A stretch of 37,437 nucleotides of DNA from Actinomycetota bacterium (GCA_003598015.1 QZKE01000030.1:1-37437); one strand, 5' to 3'. Positions 1-8,211 are shown, counted from the first letter of the stretch. Notes: a model not told the origin generated them from the letters alone. Translations and numbers: made by a program.

Positions 1-672
1 CTCATCATCATCTGCGTCACCACGCCGCCCGATCACTATGCCGCCTTCGCCGCCTACCTGGTCCTGGAGATAATACTCGTGCTGTTGTCGCGGCTTCCCT
101 GGAAGCACGTCCTCAAGCGCATGCTCATCGTTCTGCCCTTCATCCTGGTGGTGGCGGTATTCCTTCCCTTCTTCAACAAGGGGGGCGGCAGCTACAACCT
201 GGGTCCCCTCACCGTCTCCGCCCACGGCCTCCTGGTGCTGTGGAACGTGGCCGCGAAATCCACGGTGAGCGTCCTGGCGGTCATCCTCATGTCCTCGAGC
301 ACCCCTTTCCCCGAGCTCCTCAAGGGGATGGAGAAGTTGAAGGTACCCCACCTGCTGACCACCATCATGAGCTTCATGTATCGCTATATATTCGTGCTCT
401 CCGACGAGCTGCAGCGCATGCGCCGGGCGCGTGATTCGCGGGGATGGAGCGGCAAGTGGCTGTGGCATGTCCGGGTCATCGGGCACATGATCGCCGCCCT
501 CTTCCTGCGCTCCTACGAGCGGGGAGAGCGGGTCTACGCCGCCATGCTCGCCCGCGGCTACGACGGGGGGGTGCGCACTATCTATCTATACGACTTCGGG
601 GCGACGGAGCTGGGCTTCGTGGCCCTGCTGGCCCTCTTCCCCCTGGCGGTCAGGCTCATAGCCGGGGGGTAG
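1..672 (+). CDS. ECF transporter transmembrane subunit EcfT/CbiQ (5' end outside window)
   Basis: This is the membrane-spanning coupling subunit of an energy-coupling factor importer, probably for cobalt or nickel. The frame is open from base 1, so the start lies upstream; an internal GTG at 79 is not the true start. The visible protein has hydrophobic segments near its beginning and its end, and two Ala-Arg-Gly-type coupling signatures (RARDSRGW and LARGYDGG) that dock onto the ATPase. It lies 69 bp upstream of an ATPase gene on the same strand, so the two are probably cotranscribed. The substrate-binding subunit (CbiM/CbiN or another S protein) is not visible and is probably upstream. Cobalt is the favoured substrate because two corrinoid-type methyltransferase relatives are encoded in this window, but that is inference. 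Confidence 0.87.
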   Translation, partial: LIIICVTTPPDHYAAFAAYLVLEIILVLLSRLPWKHVLKRMLIVLPFILVVAVFLPFFNKGGGSYNLGPLTVSAHGLLVLWNVAAKSTVSVLAVILMSSSTPFPELLKGMEKLKVPHLLTTIMSFMYRYIFVLSDELQRMRRARDSRGWSGKWLWHVRVIGHMIAALFLRSYERGERVYAAMLARGYDGGVRTIYLYDFGATELGFVALLALFPLAVRLIAGG

Positions 673-741
673 AAGGAGATGGGCTCGAGGTGGAGTTTAT
701 GACCGGACACGAGACGAGAAGACGGGAAGGGAGCATCACTC

Positions 742-1521
742 ATGCATCATAGGCCGGCGGTGGAGATAAAGAATCTATACTACGCCTATCCCGACGGCAC
801 CACCGCCCTGCGCGGTGTGAACCTGACCATCGAGGAGGGAGAGTCGGTGGGGATAGTGGGTCCTAACGGGGCCGGCAAGTCCACCCTGCTTCTGCACCTC
901 AACGGCATCCTCACCGGCCATGGCGAGGTGCGCATCTTCAACCTGCCGGTGGAGAAGAAGAACCTGCGCGAGATACGGCGCCGCGTGGGCCTGGTCTTTC
1001 AAGACCCCGATGACCAGCTCTTCTCCCCAACCGTCTTCGACGACGTGGCCTTCGGCCCCATCAACATGGGCCTCTCGCAGGCGGAGGTCGCTGCGGCCGT
1101 GTCCAGGGCTCTGGATGAAGTTGGCATCGCGGGCATGGAAAAACGTTCCGCCTATCACTTGAGCTACGGGCAGAAGAAGCGGGCCTCCATCGCCACGGTG
1201 CTCTCCATGAACCCCGACCTCCTGGTGCTGGACGAGCCCTCCAGCAACCTGGACCCCCGCGCCCGCAACGAGTTCTCGGAGTTGCTGCAGGGCATGAAGA
1301 TAACCAAGATCCTGGTCACCCACGACCTCCCCTTCGTCTTCGAAAACTGTGACCGCGTGGTGGTCATGAGCGGGGGAAAGATCGCCGCCGACGGCGACGC
1401 TTTCTCCATCCTGTCCGACGAGACCCTGCTCTCCAAGTACGGGCTCGAGCTGCCCTACGGGTTTTACCCCGCAGTCCGCGATCCGTCCCTGAAACCCCAC
1501 GACCGGAAGATGGAGAACTGA
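742..1521 (+). CDS. ECF transporter ATP-binding protein EcfA/CbiO
   Basis: This is the 259-residue ATPase that powers the ECF importer encoded just upstream. The ABC motifs are complete and in order: Walker A GPNGAGKST at residues 40-48, a Q-loop with FQDPDDQLF (about 88-96) typical of CbiO/EcfA proteins, signature LSYGQ at 141-145, Walker B LLVLDEP around 161-167, D-loop SNLD and the switch His195. The length is normal for the family. Only one ATPase gene is seen, so the complex is probably a CbiMNQO-type dedicated transporter with two copies of this ATPase rather than an EcfA/A' heterodimer. The gene ends 64 bp before the convergent radical SAM gene. Confidence 0.92.
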   Translation: MHHRPAVEIKNLYYAYPDGTTALRGVNLTIEEGESVGIVGPNGAGKSTLLLHLNGILTGHGEVRIFNLPVEKKNLREIRRRVGLVFQDPDDQLFSPTVFDDVAFGPINMGLSQAEVAAAVSRALDEVGIAGMEKRSAYHLSYGQKKRASIATVLSMNPDLLVLDEPSSNLDPRARNEFSELLQGMKITKILVTHDLPFVFENCDRVVVMSGGKIAADGDAFSILSDETLLSKYGLELPYGFYPAVRDPSLKPHDRKMEN

Positions 1522-1585
1522 TTCCGGCAGGGAAGATGGACGGAGAATATCCTCTGCGCACGATATGGCGGTCTTGCCGATCCCG

Positions 1586-2671
1586 TCATCCCAGCAGGTG
1601 GAGGTTGCCGATGTGCACGCGGGTGAGTCCGGCCTCCCGGGCCGTGGCGAGGCATTCCTCCGCCTGGCGGCGGGAGGTGACCGGCAGGTCGCGCATGGCG
1701 TGCCGCGGATGGAAGGCCAGGAGGGAATATGGGATGCCGGTGTCCAGAGCGGCGATGAAGGACGCGATGCGCCCTACCTCTTCGGCACCGACGTACCCCG
1801 GGACCAGCAGGGTGCTCGCAACCAGCGGTGGCGGCTCAGGCCGCTCCGGTACGCGGGAAGCGGCGTAGGCGAAGTTCTCCAGGGTATGCGCGTTGGACGT
1901 CCCGCACAACGCGCGATGCAGCGTACGGTCGAAGGCCTTGAGGTCGAACTTCACGCAGCCGCCGCTGCGCAGGGAGAGGTTGAGGGCGCGCCGCAGCAGG
2001 CCGCGGTGCATGGAGCCGTTGGTCTCCCAGCAGATGCGCACCTTCCCCCCGCGCCGCCGCAGGGCCAGCTCGGAAGCGCGCAGCGCGAAGGGCATCTGGG
2101 GTGAGGGGTCGCCGCCGAAATAGCAGATGCAAGCGGTGGACTCACCGGCCGCCTCGGCCAGTTGCCCCGCGGTGCACACCGGGCCCAGGCAGGCCGTAAG
2201 CATGCGGAACTGTGAGTTCTGGCAGAAGAGACAGTCGAAGGTACAGGCGCCGAGGAACACGGCGAGGTTGTCGCGGCCTCTGTCCCTGCTGCCCGCGCAG
2301 ACCCAGTCGGCCACACAGTTCGTGGGCAGGGGGTCGTAGTAGTACTCCACGATACCGCTGCGCGTGGTGCCGGAGAGATGCCGCAGTTTCCCGTCTTCGA
2401 CCACGCGCAGGCCACAGTAGCCCCGCTCCCCTTCCCCCAATACGCACGCGTTGCCGCATATGCGGCAGGTCCTGCCTCCCGCGGTGCGCGGCGGCAGCGC
2501 GGGCAGCCCGAAGGCGGAACGCGCCTTGCCATGGGCGTCCTCGATGCATCTCTCCACCACTTCCCCGCCGGCTTTGACGCACGAAGAACAGAGCGTGAGG
2601 GCACCCGAGATGTCCGGCGACTTTGCGCCGCATGATATGCAGACCGCATCGCCTGAGAACCGTTCACGCAT
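1586..2671 (-). CDS. Radical SAM protein, PflA/AmrS-like, with N-terminal Cys clusters
   Basis: This is a radical SAM enzyme of about 361 residues. The [4Fe-4S] SAM-binding motif CTFDCLFC sits at residues 143-150 (C143, C147, C150). Before it is a Cys-rich region: one pair of CxxC motifs (C11/C14, C28/C31) that looks like a zinc ribbon, then C69, C72, C76 and C86 in a stretch (CRICGNAC...GYCGLR) resembling the N-terminus of the AmmeMemoRadiSam radical SAM protein and relatives of pyruvate formate-lyase activase. The substrate is unknown and no glycyl-radical partner is in the window. The frame stays open upstream to 2779, but those codons lie in a palindromic repeat. ATG at 2671 has a plausible AGGA upstream; ATG at 2680 is the alternative. 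Confidence 0.8.
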   Translation of the reverse strand: MRERFSGDAVCISCGAKSPDISGALTLCSSCVKAGGEVVERCIEDAHGKARSAFGLPALPPRTAGGRTCRICGNACVLGEGERGYCGLRVVEDGKLRHLSGTTRSGIVEYYYDPLPTNCVADWVCAGSRDRGRDNLAVFLGACTFDCLFCQNSQFRMLTACLGPVCTAGQLAEAAGESTACICYFGGDPSPQMPFALRASELALRRRGGKVRICWETNGSMHRGLLRRALNLSLRSGGCVKFDLKAFDRTLHRALCGTSNAHTLENFAYAASRVPERPEPPPLVASTLLVPGYVGAEEVGRIASFIAALDTGIPYSLLAFHPRHAMRDLPVTSRRQAEECLATAREAGLTRVHIGNLHLLG

Positions 2672-2708
2672 GACAGACATCCTACAATCGTACGTCCAGG
2701 CTATATAC

Positions 2709-2822
2709 GATTCTTCTCCGATAAGTGTGGGTAGCGACCGTAAGGCCTCGGGATCAAGCCAGGCTTGAGACCTGACCAAATAGATGCGTCATCGATTCAC
2801 CCATACTTCATAGAGAGAAACC
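2709..2822. repeat. Palindromic intergenic repeat, copy 1
   Basis: The outer arms are 2709-2732 and 2799-2822, each 24 bp, and pair imperfectly. The left arm ends in AAGTGTGGGT (2723-2732). The centre is a palindrome with arms TCAAGCC and GGCTTGA (2754-2768). The same outer arm occurs at 17406 and 29871 in this window. It fills most of the gap between divergent genes, so their promoters must lie in or beside it. Confidence 0.65.
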
Positions 2823-2838
2823 ACATATACTTATTATC

Positions 2839-3381
2839 ATGGAAGAGGATGAGATTGGAAAAGCTGCCGGGAGGCAGTCCGGGAAGGCGGGGAAGACCGC
2901 CAAGTGGGTTTTCGTGATAGTTCTGGCGGCAGCCGCGGGCATAATCGGGTTCTTCACCATATTCCGTACCCACGCCGCCCAGGCCATGGTGGAGAGGGCT
3001 TTCGAGATGGTGGAGCAGGGGGACGTGGACGGCCTGATGGAATGTATCAACCCGGAGGGCGAATTGGGGCGCCTGTGGGCGGAGGACACACAGGGCTTGC
3101 GCGATACCATTGCATCCCTCCTGGACAAGTACCGCTTGGACTTCTCGTCACTGCAGTTCGCGACACGCGCGGAGGGTGACGCCGCCGAGGTCGAGCTGAA
3201 GGGCGGGCGGGTTACCATATACAACCGGGGTGAAGAAGGGCCACCCGTGGCCGTTCTCGACCTGGGGGACTCCGACCTGGTCTTCTACGTGGAAAGGAAG
3301 GAAGGGCTCTGGCTCATCGCGGGCGTGAACTACGACATCATGGAGATACTGTCGGGGGACCAGGATCTCCTCCCCTTCTGA
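2839..3381 (+). CDS. Membrane-anchored protein with NTF2-like extracytoplasmic domain, function unknown
   Basis: I do not recognise a named family. The 180-residue protein has a short charged N-terminus, one hydrophobic segment at about residues 24-46, and a C-terminal domain of about 130 residues. That domain starts with two helices and continues as beta strands, ending in a strand rich in aromatic residues (VFYVERKEGLWLIAGVNYD). This is the look of NTF2/SnoaL-like or DUF4878-like domains found in many Gram-positive envelope proteins. It is probably cotranscribed with the lipoprotein gene 49 bp downstream, which has a similar layout, so the two may be ancient duplicates or partners. The ATG at 2839 follows directly on the repeat element; no strong ribosome binding site is visible. 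Confidence 0.6.
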   Translation: MEEDEIGKAAGRQSGKAGKTAKWVFVIVLAAAAGIIGFFTIFRTHAAQAMVERAFEMVEQGDVDGLMECINPEGELGRLWAEDTQGLRDTIASLLDKYRLDFSSLQFATRAEGDAAEVELKGGRVTIYNRGEEGPPVAVLDLGDSDLVFYVERKEGLWLIAGVNYDIMEILSGDQDLLPF

Positions 3382-3430
3382 TACAAGGTGTGTATTGGAC
3401 GCATTGGCGTGTCGAGGTGAAAGGAAGACG

Positions 3431-3871
3431 TTGGACAGGCCAGCGTGTAGACGGCGATGGCGTTCTCATGGTGCCTCAGGGGCTGTCCGCCTGGCCGTTC
3501 CGGCAGCCTTGATCGCCGCAGTCTGTCTGTTTATCCTTGCCGCCGGCTGTTCCGCCTCCACACCACAGCGAGCGGTGGGGGAGTTCATCTCGGCGCGCAT
3601 CGCGGGAAACGAGGAAAAAGCCGCGCAGCTCACCGTCGAGGAGGACCTCAGCGGTTACGTCGGCGGGGAGCCGTTCCTGTATGCCACGGATGTCTCCTAC
3701 GACCTCGAGCAGGCGCAGATCGACGGGGACCGGGCCGTGGTGATAGCGCACTTCCGCTGGGGAGACCAGTCGGTGGACATCCCGTATGTCAGCCGGCGCG
3801 TGGGGACCAGGTGGAGGGTATCCCTGCGCGAGACCGAGGAGATGTGGTTCCCCGACATCGAGGTGGATTAG
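3431..3871 (+). CDS. Small lipoprotein with NTF2-like domain, function unknown
   Basis: The N-terminus is basic, then hydrophobic, and ends in a lipobox (ILAAGC), so the product is probably a lipid-anchored extracytoplasmic protein. The mature part of about 105 residues is a small alpha+beta domain beginning with a helix (QRAVGEFISARIAGNEEKA) and continuing with strands, similar in pattern to DUF4878/NTF2-like folds and to the gene before it. The frame is open from a TTG at 3395, but the TTG at 3431 has a good upstream AAAGGAAG and gives a normal signal peptide, so I use 3431 (146 residues). It is convergent with lon, 23 bp away. Confidence 0.6.
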   Translation: MDRPACRRRWRSHGASGAVRLAVPAALIAAVCLFILAAGCSASTPQRAVGEFISARIAGNEEKAAQLTVEEDLSGYVGGEPFLYATDVSYDLEQAQIDGDRAVVIAHFRWGDQSVDIPYVSRRVGTRWRVSLRETEEMWFPDIEVD

Positions 3872-3894
3872 GTGCCCCCGGGGAGGCTGAATCG

Positions 3895-6471
3895 CTAGGT
3901 CTTCTTTGCCGCCCCCCTCTTCTTCGCAGCCCCTTTCGACCCGGCCTTTCGTACCGGCGTGCTCTTCTTCGCTCCCGGCTTGGAGGCTCCAGCGGCGGAG
4001 GGTTTGGCAGCCCCCTTCCTGGCCGGTCCCGGCCTTTTCTTCGCGGCCGGCTTGGCGGCCTTCTTCGCGGCCGGACGCTTCTTCGCAGCCGCGGCGGGTT
4101 TTGCGGTCCGTACCCCGCCCGACTTGCCGTCCGGGTACAGGGCGATCTTCAGGACCTCCTCGATATGCTTGACGGGGATGAACCTAAGGTCCTTGCGGAT
4201 GAAGGCCGGTATCTCCTCCAGGTATTTCTGGTTCTCCTCGGGGATGATCACCTTCTTTACGCCGGCGCGGTGGGCGGCGAGGACCTTTTCCTTGAGGCCG
4301 CCGATGGGCAGCACCTTGCCCCGCAGGGTTATCTCGCCGGTCATGCCTACGTTCTTGCGCACCTTCCTCTGCGTGATGGAAGACATGAGGGCTGTGGCCA
4401 TGGTCACTCCCGCACTGGGTCCGTCCTTGGGAATAGCCCCGGCCGGCACATGCACGTGCATGTCGTTATTTTTAAAGAAATCGGATGCCACCCCGTAGTT
4501 CTCAGCGACGCTGCGGCAGTATGTGAGGGCCGCCTTGGCCGACTCCTGCATGACGTCCCCCAGTTTCCCGGTGAGGATGAGGTCGCCCTCCCCGGGCATC
4601 ACCTGTGACTCCACGAAGAGCACGTCGCCGCCGGACTCCGTCCAGGCCAGGCCGGTGGCCACGCCTATCTCGTCCTCCTCCTCCAGTACCTCGAAGCGGA
4701 ACCTCGACGGCCCCAGGAGCTCGTGCAGGTCCTTCTCCCCTATCTTCCGGCTCTTGCGCTTCCCCGCGGCTATATCCTTGGCTACCTTGCGGCAGACCGT
4801 CGCTATCTCTCTCTCCAGGTTACGCACGCCGGCCTCGCGCGTGTAGTTGCGGATGATGGCGCGCAGAGCCTCCTCGGTGATATTGATCTGGCTCTTCTTC
4901 AGGCCATGGAATTCATACTGCCGCGGCAGGAGGTGGTCTATGGCGATGTGGACTTTCTCCACCTCGGTATAACCGGGAAGCTCCAGCACCTCCATGCGGT
5001 CGAGCAGGGCGGGATGGATGGGCACGGGGGTGTTGGCGGTGGTGATGAACATCACCTTGGAGAGGTCGAAGTCCACGTCCAGGTAATGATCGGAGAAGGA
5101 GTGGTTCTGCTCCGGGTCCAGCACCTCCAGCAGGGCCGAAGCGGGGTCGCCGCGGAAATCGGCTCCGATCTTGTCCACCTCGTCGAGCATGAATACCGGG
5201 TTGTTGGAGCCCGCCCTCTGGATGCCCCTGATGATGCGGCCCGGCAGGGCCCCTATATAGGTACGCCGGTGCCCCCTGATCTCCGCCTCATCGTGCATTC
5301 CTCCCAGGGAGATACGCACGAACTTGCGCCCCAGGGCGCGCGCGATGGACTGGCCGAGTGAGGTCTTGCCCACACCGGGCGGCCCCACGAAGCAGAGGAT
5401 AGGCCCCTTCATGTCCGCCTTGAGCTTGCGCACGGCCAGGTATTCGATGATGCGGTCCTTCACCTTTTCCAGATCGTAGTGGTCCTCGTCCAGCACCTGG
5501 CGGGCCCGCTTGATATCCAGGTTGTCCTCGGTGCTCAGGTTCCAGGGCAGGCTGGTGAGCCATTCCAGGTAGGTGCGGGCCACGGTGTACTCGGCGGCAG
5601 CCACGGGCATCTTGGCCAGGCGGTCCAGTTCCCTCTCCGCCTCCTTGCGGGCCGCCTCGGGCATGCCGCTTTCATCCATTTTCTCGCGGAACTCGTTGAT
5701 CTCCAGAGTACGCTCGTCGACCTCGCCCAGTTCCTTCTGGATGGCCTTGAGCTGTTCGCGCAGGAAGTATTCGCGCTGGCTCTTGGACATCTCCGTCTGT
5801 ACCTCGGACTGTATCCTGGAACCTATCTCCAGGATCTCGATCTCCTTGTTGAGGAATACGGTCAGTTTTTCCAGGCGGTCCTTTACGTCCAGGGCTTCCA
5901 GCAATTCCTGCTTTTCCTGCAGGTCGATGTTGATGTTGGAGGCGATGAAGTCGGCGAGGTTGTTGGGCTCGCCGATGTTCATGGCCGCGATGAATATCTC
6001 GTTGGGAAGGTAGGGGGCCAGGGAGACCATCTTCTTGAACTGGGTAAGGACGTTGCGCGCTATGCCCTCGAGTTCGACCGACTCCTCGACTATCTCCTGC
6101 ACTTTCTCGACCCTCGCCTTGAGATACGGCTGTGTCTCGACGTACTCGACCACGCGGATCCTCTGCACGCCCTGTACGAAGAGCTGCATGGAGCCGTCGG
6201 GCAGTTTGAGCATGCGGATGATGGCCGCCGCCGTGCCGATATCGTATATCTGCTCCGGTTCCGGCGTCTCCACTTCCTCCCTGCTGGCCATGGCCGCCAC
6301 CAGGCGGTCGGCCGTGAGCGCGTCGTCGATGAGTTTGACGTACTCCTCCCGGGTTATTAACAGCGGCACGATGATATGCGGGTATATGACCGTGTCTTTC
6401 AAGGGGAGCACGGGGAGGATATCGGGTATGTAGGGCTCGGTCATGCCCATGGGAAAATCGTTATCAGGCAA
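3895..6471 (-). CDS. lon: ATP-dependent protease La (Lon) with histone-like basic tail
   Basis: This is a Lon AAA+ serine protease of 858 residues that degrades misfolded and regulatory proteins in the cytoplasm. The N-terminal substrate domain spans about 15-210, followed by a coiled region to about 300. The AAA+ core has Walker A GPPGVGKT (363-370) and Walker B FMLDEVDK (427-434). The proteolytic domain has catalytic Ser686 in KDGPSAGVT and Lys729 in GGLKEK. The family core ends near residue 780. The last 70 or so residues (3898-4110) are almost only Lys, Arg, Ala, Pro, Gly and Ser, with repeated AAKK and AKKRP patterns and no acidic residue. This is unusual for Lon and resembles histone H1 or HU tails. 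The gene follows hsp20 by 36 bp, so the two probably form a stress operon. Confidence 0.97.
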   Translation of the reverse strand: MPDNDFPMGMTEPYIPDILPVLPLKDTVIYPHIIVPLLITREEYVKLIDDALTADRLVAAMASREEVETPEPEQIYDIGTAAAIIRMLKLPDGSMQLFVQGVQRIRVVEYVETQPYLKARVEKVQEIVEESVELEGIARNVLTQFKKMVSLAPYLPNEIFIAAMNIGEPNNLADFIASNINIDLQEKQELLEALDVKDRLEKLTVFLNKEIEILEIGSRIQSEVQTEMSKSQREYFLREQLKAIQKELGEVDERTLEINEFREKMDESGMPEAARKEAERELDRLAKMPVAAAEYTVARTYLEWLTSLPWNLSTEDNLDIKRARQVLDEDHYDLEKVKDRIIEYLAVRKLKADMKGPILCFVGPPGVGKTSLGQSIARALGRKFVRISLGGMHDEAEIRGHRRTYIGALPGRIIRGIQRAGSNNPVFMLDEVDKIGADFRGDPASALLEVLDPEQNHSFSDHYLDVDFDLSKVMFITTANTPVPIHPALLDRMEVLELPGYTEVEKVHIAIDHLLPRQYEFHGLKKSQINITEEALRAIIRNYTREAGVRNLEREIATVCRKVAKDIAAGKRKSRKIGEKDLHELLGPSRFRFEVLEEEDEIGVATGLAWTESGGDVLFVESQVMPGEGDLILTGKLGDVMQESAKAALTYCRSVAENYGVASDFFKNNDMHVHVPAGAIPKDGPSAGVTMATALMSSITQRKVRKNVGMTGEITLRGKVLPIGGLKEKVLAAHRAGVKKVIIPEENQKYLEEIPAFIRKDLRFIPVKHIEEVLKIALYPDGKSGGVRTAKPAAAAKKRPAAKKAAKPAAKKRPGPARKGAAKPSAAGASKPGAKKSTPVRKAGSKGAAKKRGAAKKT

Positions 6472-6507
6472 GGTATACCTCCTGTTTTTCCAGTCTTTTT
6501 CCAGGCC

Positions 6508-6957
6508 TCATGCGTCACGGATATCCACGCCGCGCAGTTTATCGCGCTTCAACTTCGGCAGGATGATCTCCAGCAGGCCCCGGCGGTAGATGGCTCGGGT
6601 AGCGTCGGCGTCGATGTCCGTGGGTAGCTCCAGCACCCTCTCGAAGTCGCCGTAGTTTATCTCCAGCATATAAGTATTGCTCATATCGGGGGGCCTGAAC
6701 TGCCTGCGGTGGCCGCGTATGGACAGCACCCTTCCATGCAGGTTGACCTCTACTTTCTCCTCGTCCACCCAGGCCAACTCCACCACGACGGTGAAATGCT
6801 CCGGGCATTCGTAGACATCGCAAAGGGGCTTCCAGGCCTTCTCGAAGACGGCGGAAGGCTTCTTCCAGTATGTGACGTGCCTGAAATAGCGCTCCATATC
6901 GCCACGTCTATCTATGAAATCGTCGTATTCATCCCGGTTCCCGAAAGCCTCCGTCAC
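6508..6957 (-). CDS. Small heat shock protein, Hsp20/alpha-crystallin family
   Basis: This is a 149-residue ATP-independent holdase chaperone. An alpha-crystallin domain runs from about residue 43 to 140. It contains the strands around DVYECPEHFTVVVELAWV and the late beta strands ending in GLLEIILPK, which replaces the usual GVLTVTLPK signature. The N-terminal arm is short and rich in charged and aromatic residues. The start is a GTG at 6957 preceded by a strong AAGGAGG. It is the first gene of an operon with lon, which pairs a holdase with a protease. No CIRCE-type operator was seen upstream. Confidence 0.9.
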   Translation of the reverse strand: MTEAFGNRDEYDDFIDRRGDMERYFRHVTYWKKPSAVFEKAWKPLCDVYECPEHFTVVVELAWVDEEKVEVNLHGRVLSIRGHRRQFRPPDMSNTYMLEINYGDFERVLELPTDIDADATRAIYRRGLLEIILPKLKRDKLRGVDIRDA

Positions 6958-7002
6958 TATCCGACCTCCTTACGCAGCGGTTTCATGACTCAGAACGCTT
7001 CT

Positions 7003-7008
7003 ATTATA
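7003..7008 (-). promoter_or_regulatory. Candidate -10 element for hsp20-lon
   Basis: A perfect TATAAT on the minus strand lies 45 bp upstream of the hsp20 GTG. No convincing -35 hexamer sits 16-18 bp further up, so recognition may use an extended or unusual element. Confidence 0.4.
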
Positions 7009-7038
7009 CCCCAATGCCAGGTGGGTAAATAAGGAAAT

Positions 7039-7128
7039 GGGGTCAGGTCTTTCATTTTGCATACCAAGGAATGTTCTAAGAAATGAGCTTTCAGGTACTC
7101 AGGTATGCAAAATGAAAGACCTGACCCC
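7039..7128. repeat. Perfect 27-bp inverted repeat with 36-bp spacer (REP/RAYT-type sequence)
   Basis: The left arm (7039-7065) starts GGGGTCAGGTCTTTCATTTT and the right arm (7102-7128) is its exact reverse complement over all 27 bp. The spacer is 7066-7101. Sequences beginning GGGGTCAGGTCT are, as I recall, typical of palindromes associated with REP-type (Y1, IS200-like) transposases in environmental bacteria, but no transposase is present here. The last base of the right arm overlaps the stop codon of the BMP-family gene. RNA from either strand would form a long hairpin, but no U-tract follows. Confidence 0.85.
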
Positions 7129-8147
7129 TAGGAGGAGAAGTCGATCGATGATACCCTTTCTTCCTGCTGGCGGAGTTCCTCCTTGAGCTCCTTGCGGATG
7201 TAGGGATCGTTGCCGTGGAAGGGAGCAAGGCTCCAGACGCCCTCCTCGATTCCCCATACCTGGCGTCCCGCCTCGAGGTTCCCGTCCAGGGCGGCGCTCA
7301 CCGCGGCGAACACTGCGTTATCGTCCCTGAGCAACAGAGAGGTGAGCACATGCTGCGGCGATTCGCCGGAGCGGTCGGCGCCTACCAGGATGACCAGGAT
7401 GTCCTTCTCCTCGGCCACCTCGAGCACCTCAGCGTTGAACGGTCCCGGGGAGCAGAAGATGATGTCCACACCCTTTTCCACGGCCTCCTCCGCGTAGGCC
7501 CTCGCCTGCTGCGCATCTTCGGCCGTCTCCAGGAAGTAGCTGTGGGTGCCCCCTTGGGTGGAGCCGGCTTCCACCCCTTTGGTGAAACCGCTGTTGTAGT
7601 AGACAACCAGGGGGTCATCCAGAGCTCCGATGAAGGCGACCAGGGGCATGGCGTTGGTCAATGGGTGGTCCGTGCGCCCGCTCAGCCAACCCGCCAGGTA
7701 GCCGCATACATATGAACCCTCCTCCACACGGTAACGGACCAGAGCTGCTTCTCCCTCCCCCGGCACCGGCTGTGGGACCTCGAAGTCCAAGGCACAGGCC
7801 GCTATCTCCGAGTCCTCCGGCCGGGCGAAGAGCATGTCCAGGGAGGAGTCCTGTCCCAGAGACACCACCAGATCATAGCCATCCCCGGTGGCCGCAAAGA
7901 GGTCCTCGATATACGCCTGCGATGTCGGGAGGATGAAGTCCACTTCGACCCCCAGTTCCGCCTCGACCCTGCGCTGCCCGTACTCGGCCAGGGTGTTGCG
8001 CTCCTCGCCTTGCTCACCCCCCTCGAAGCCGACCAGCGCCACGCGGTATGAAGGCTCGGATGAAGCACACGAACTGGCGAATAATAGCAGCGTGAGCAGG
8101 ACGCAAGCGAAGGAGGCGGCAAGCAGCCGGGAAGGCCTGGCTCTCAT
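7128..8147 (-). CDS. BMP-family (PnrA/Med-like) substrate-binding lipoprotein
   Basis: The 339-residue protein has a lipoprotein signal with the lipobox Cys at about residue 27 (FASSC). The mature part reads like the BMP/PnrA family of periplasmic-binding-protein folds: an early strand YRVALVGF, a Q-A-Y-I-E-D-L segment, VSLGQDSS, LAGWLSG, VAFIGALDDPLV, FTKGVEAG and DIIFCSPGP. Members bind nucleosides or act as sensors. No permease or ATPase gene lies next to it, so it is an orphan binding protein whose partner is elsewhere or absent. The stop codon overlaps the right arm of the 27-bp inverted repeat by one base. The start ATG lies 54 bp downstream of a TATAAT. Confidence 0.78.
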   Translation of the reverse strand: MRARPSRLLAASFACVLLTLLLFASSCASSEPSYRVALVGFEGGEQGEERNTLAEYGQRRVEAELGVEVDFILPTSQAYIEDLFAATGDGYDLVVSLGQDSSLDMLFARPEDSEIAACALDFEVPQPVPGEGEAALVRYRVEEGSYVCGYLAGWLSGRTDHPLTNAMPLVAFIGALDDPLVVYYNSGFTKGVEAGSTQGGTHSYFLETAEDAQQARAYAEEAVEKGVDIIFCSPGPFNAEVLEVAEEKDILVILVGADRSGESPQHVLTSLLLRDDNAVFAAVSAALDGNLEAGRQVWGIEEGVWSLAPFHGNDPYIRKELKEELRQQEERVSSIDFSS

Positions 8148-8201
8148 CTATGCGCTCCTATGGATGGTAGAACTTCTCGACTCGGCTTTCATTGCGCGTC
8201 C

Positions 8202-8207
8202 ATTATA
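8202..8207 (-). promoter_or_regulatory. Candidate -10 element for the BMP-family lipoprotein gene
   Basis: Minus-strand TATAAT in the context TGCTATAATGG, 54 bp upstream of the ATG. No clear -35 hexamer is visible at the usual distance. Confidence 0.35.
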
Positions 8208-8211
8208 GCAT

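Noticed and set aside
2672-2779. N-terminal extension of the radical SAM protein to 2779
   Set aside because: These codons read through the palindromic repeat, and similar extensions arise at other copies; the family-like part starts later.
6958-7038. CIRCE or HspR-type operator upstream of hsp20
   Set aside because: No matching inverted repeat was found; only a -10 box and a strong ribosome binding site are visible.
7039-7128. CRISPR-like or classic terminator interpretation of the inverted repeat
   Set aside because: There is a single inverted pair rather than regularly spaced direct repeats, and no U-run follows either arm.
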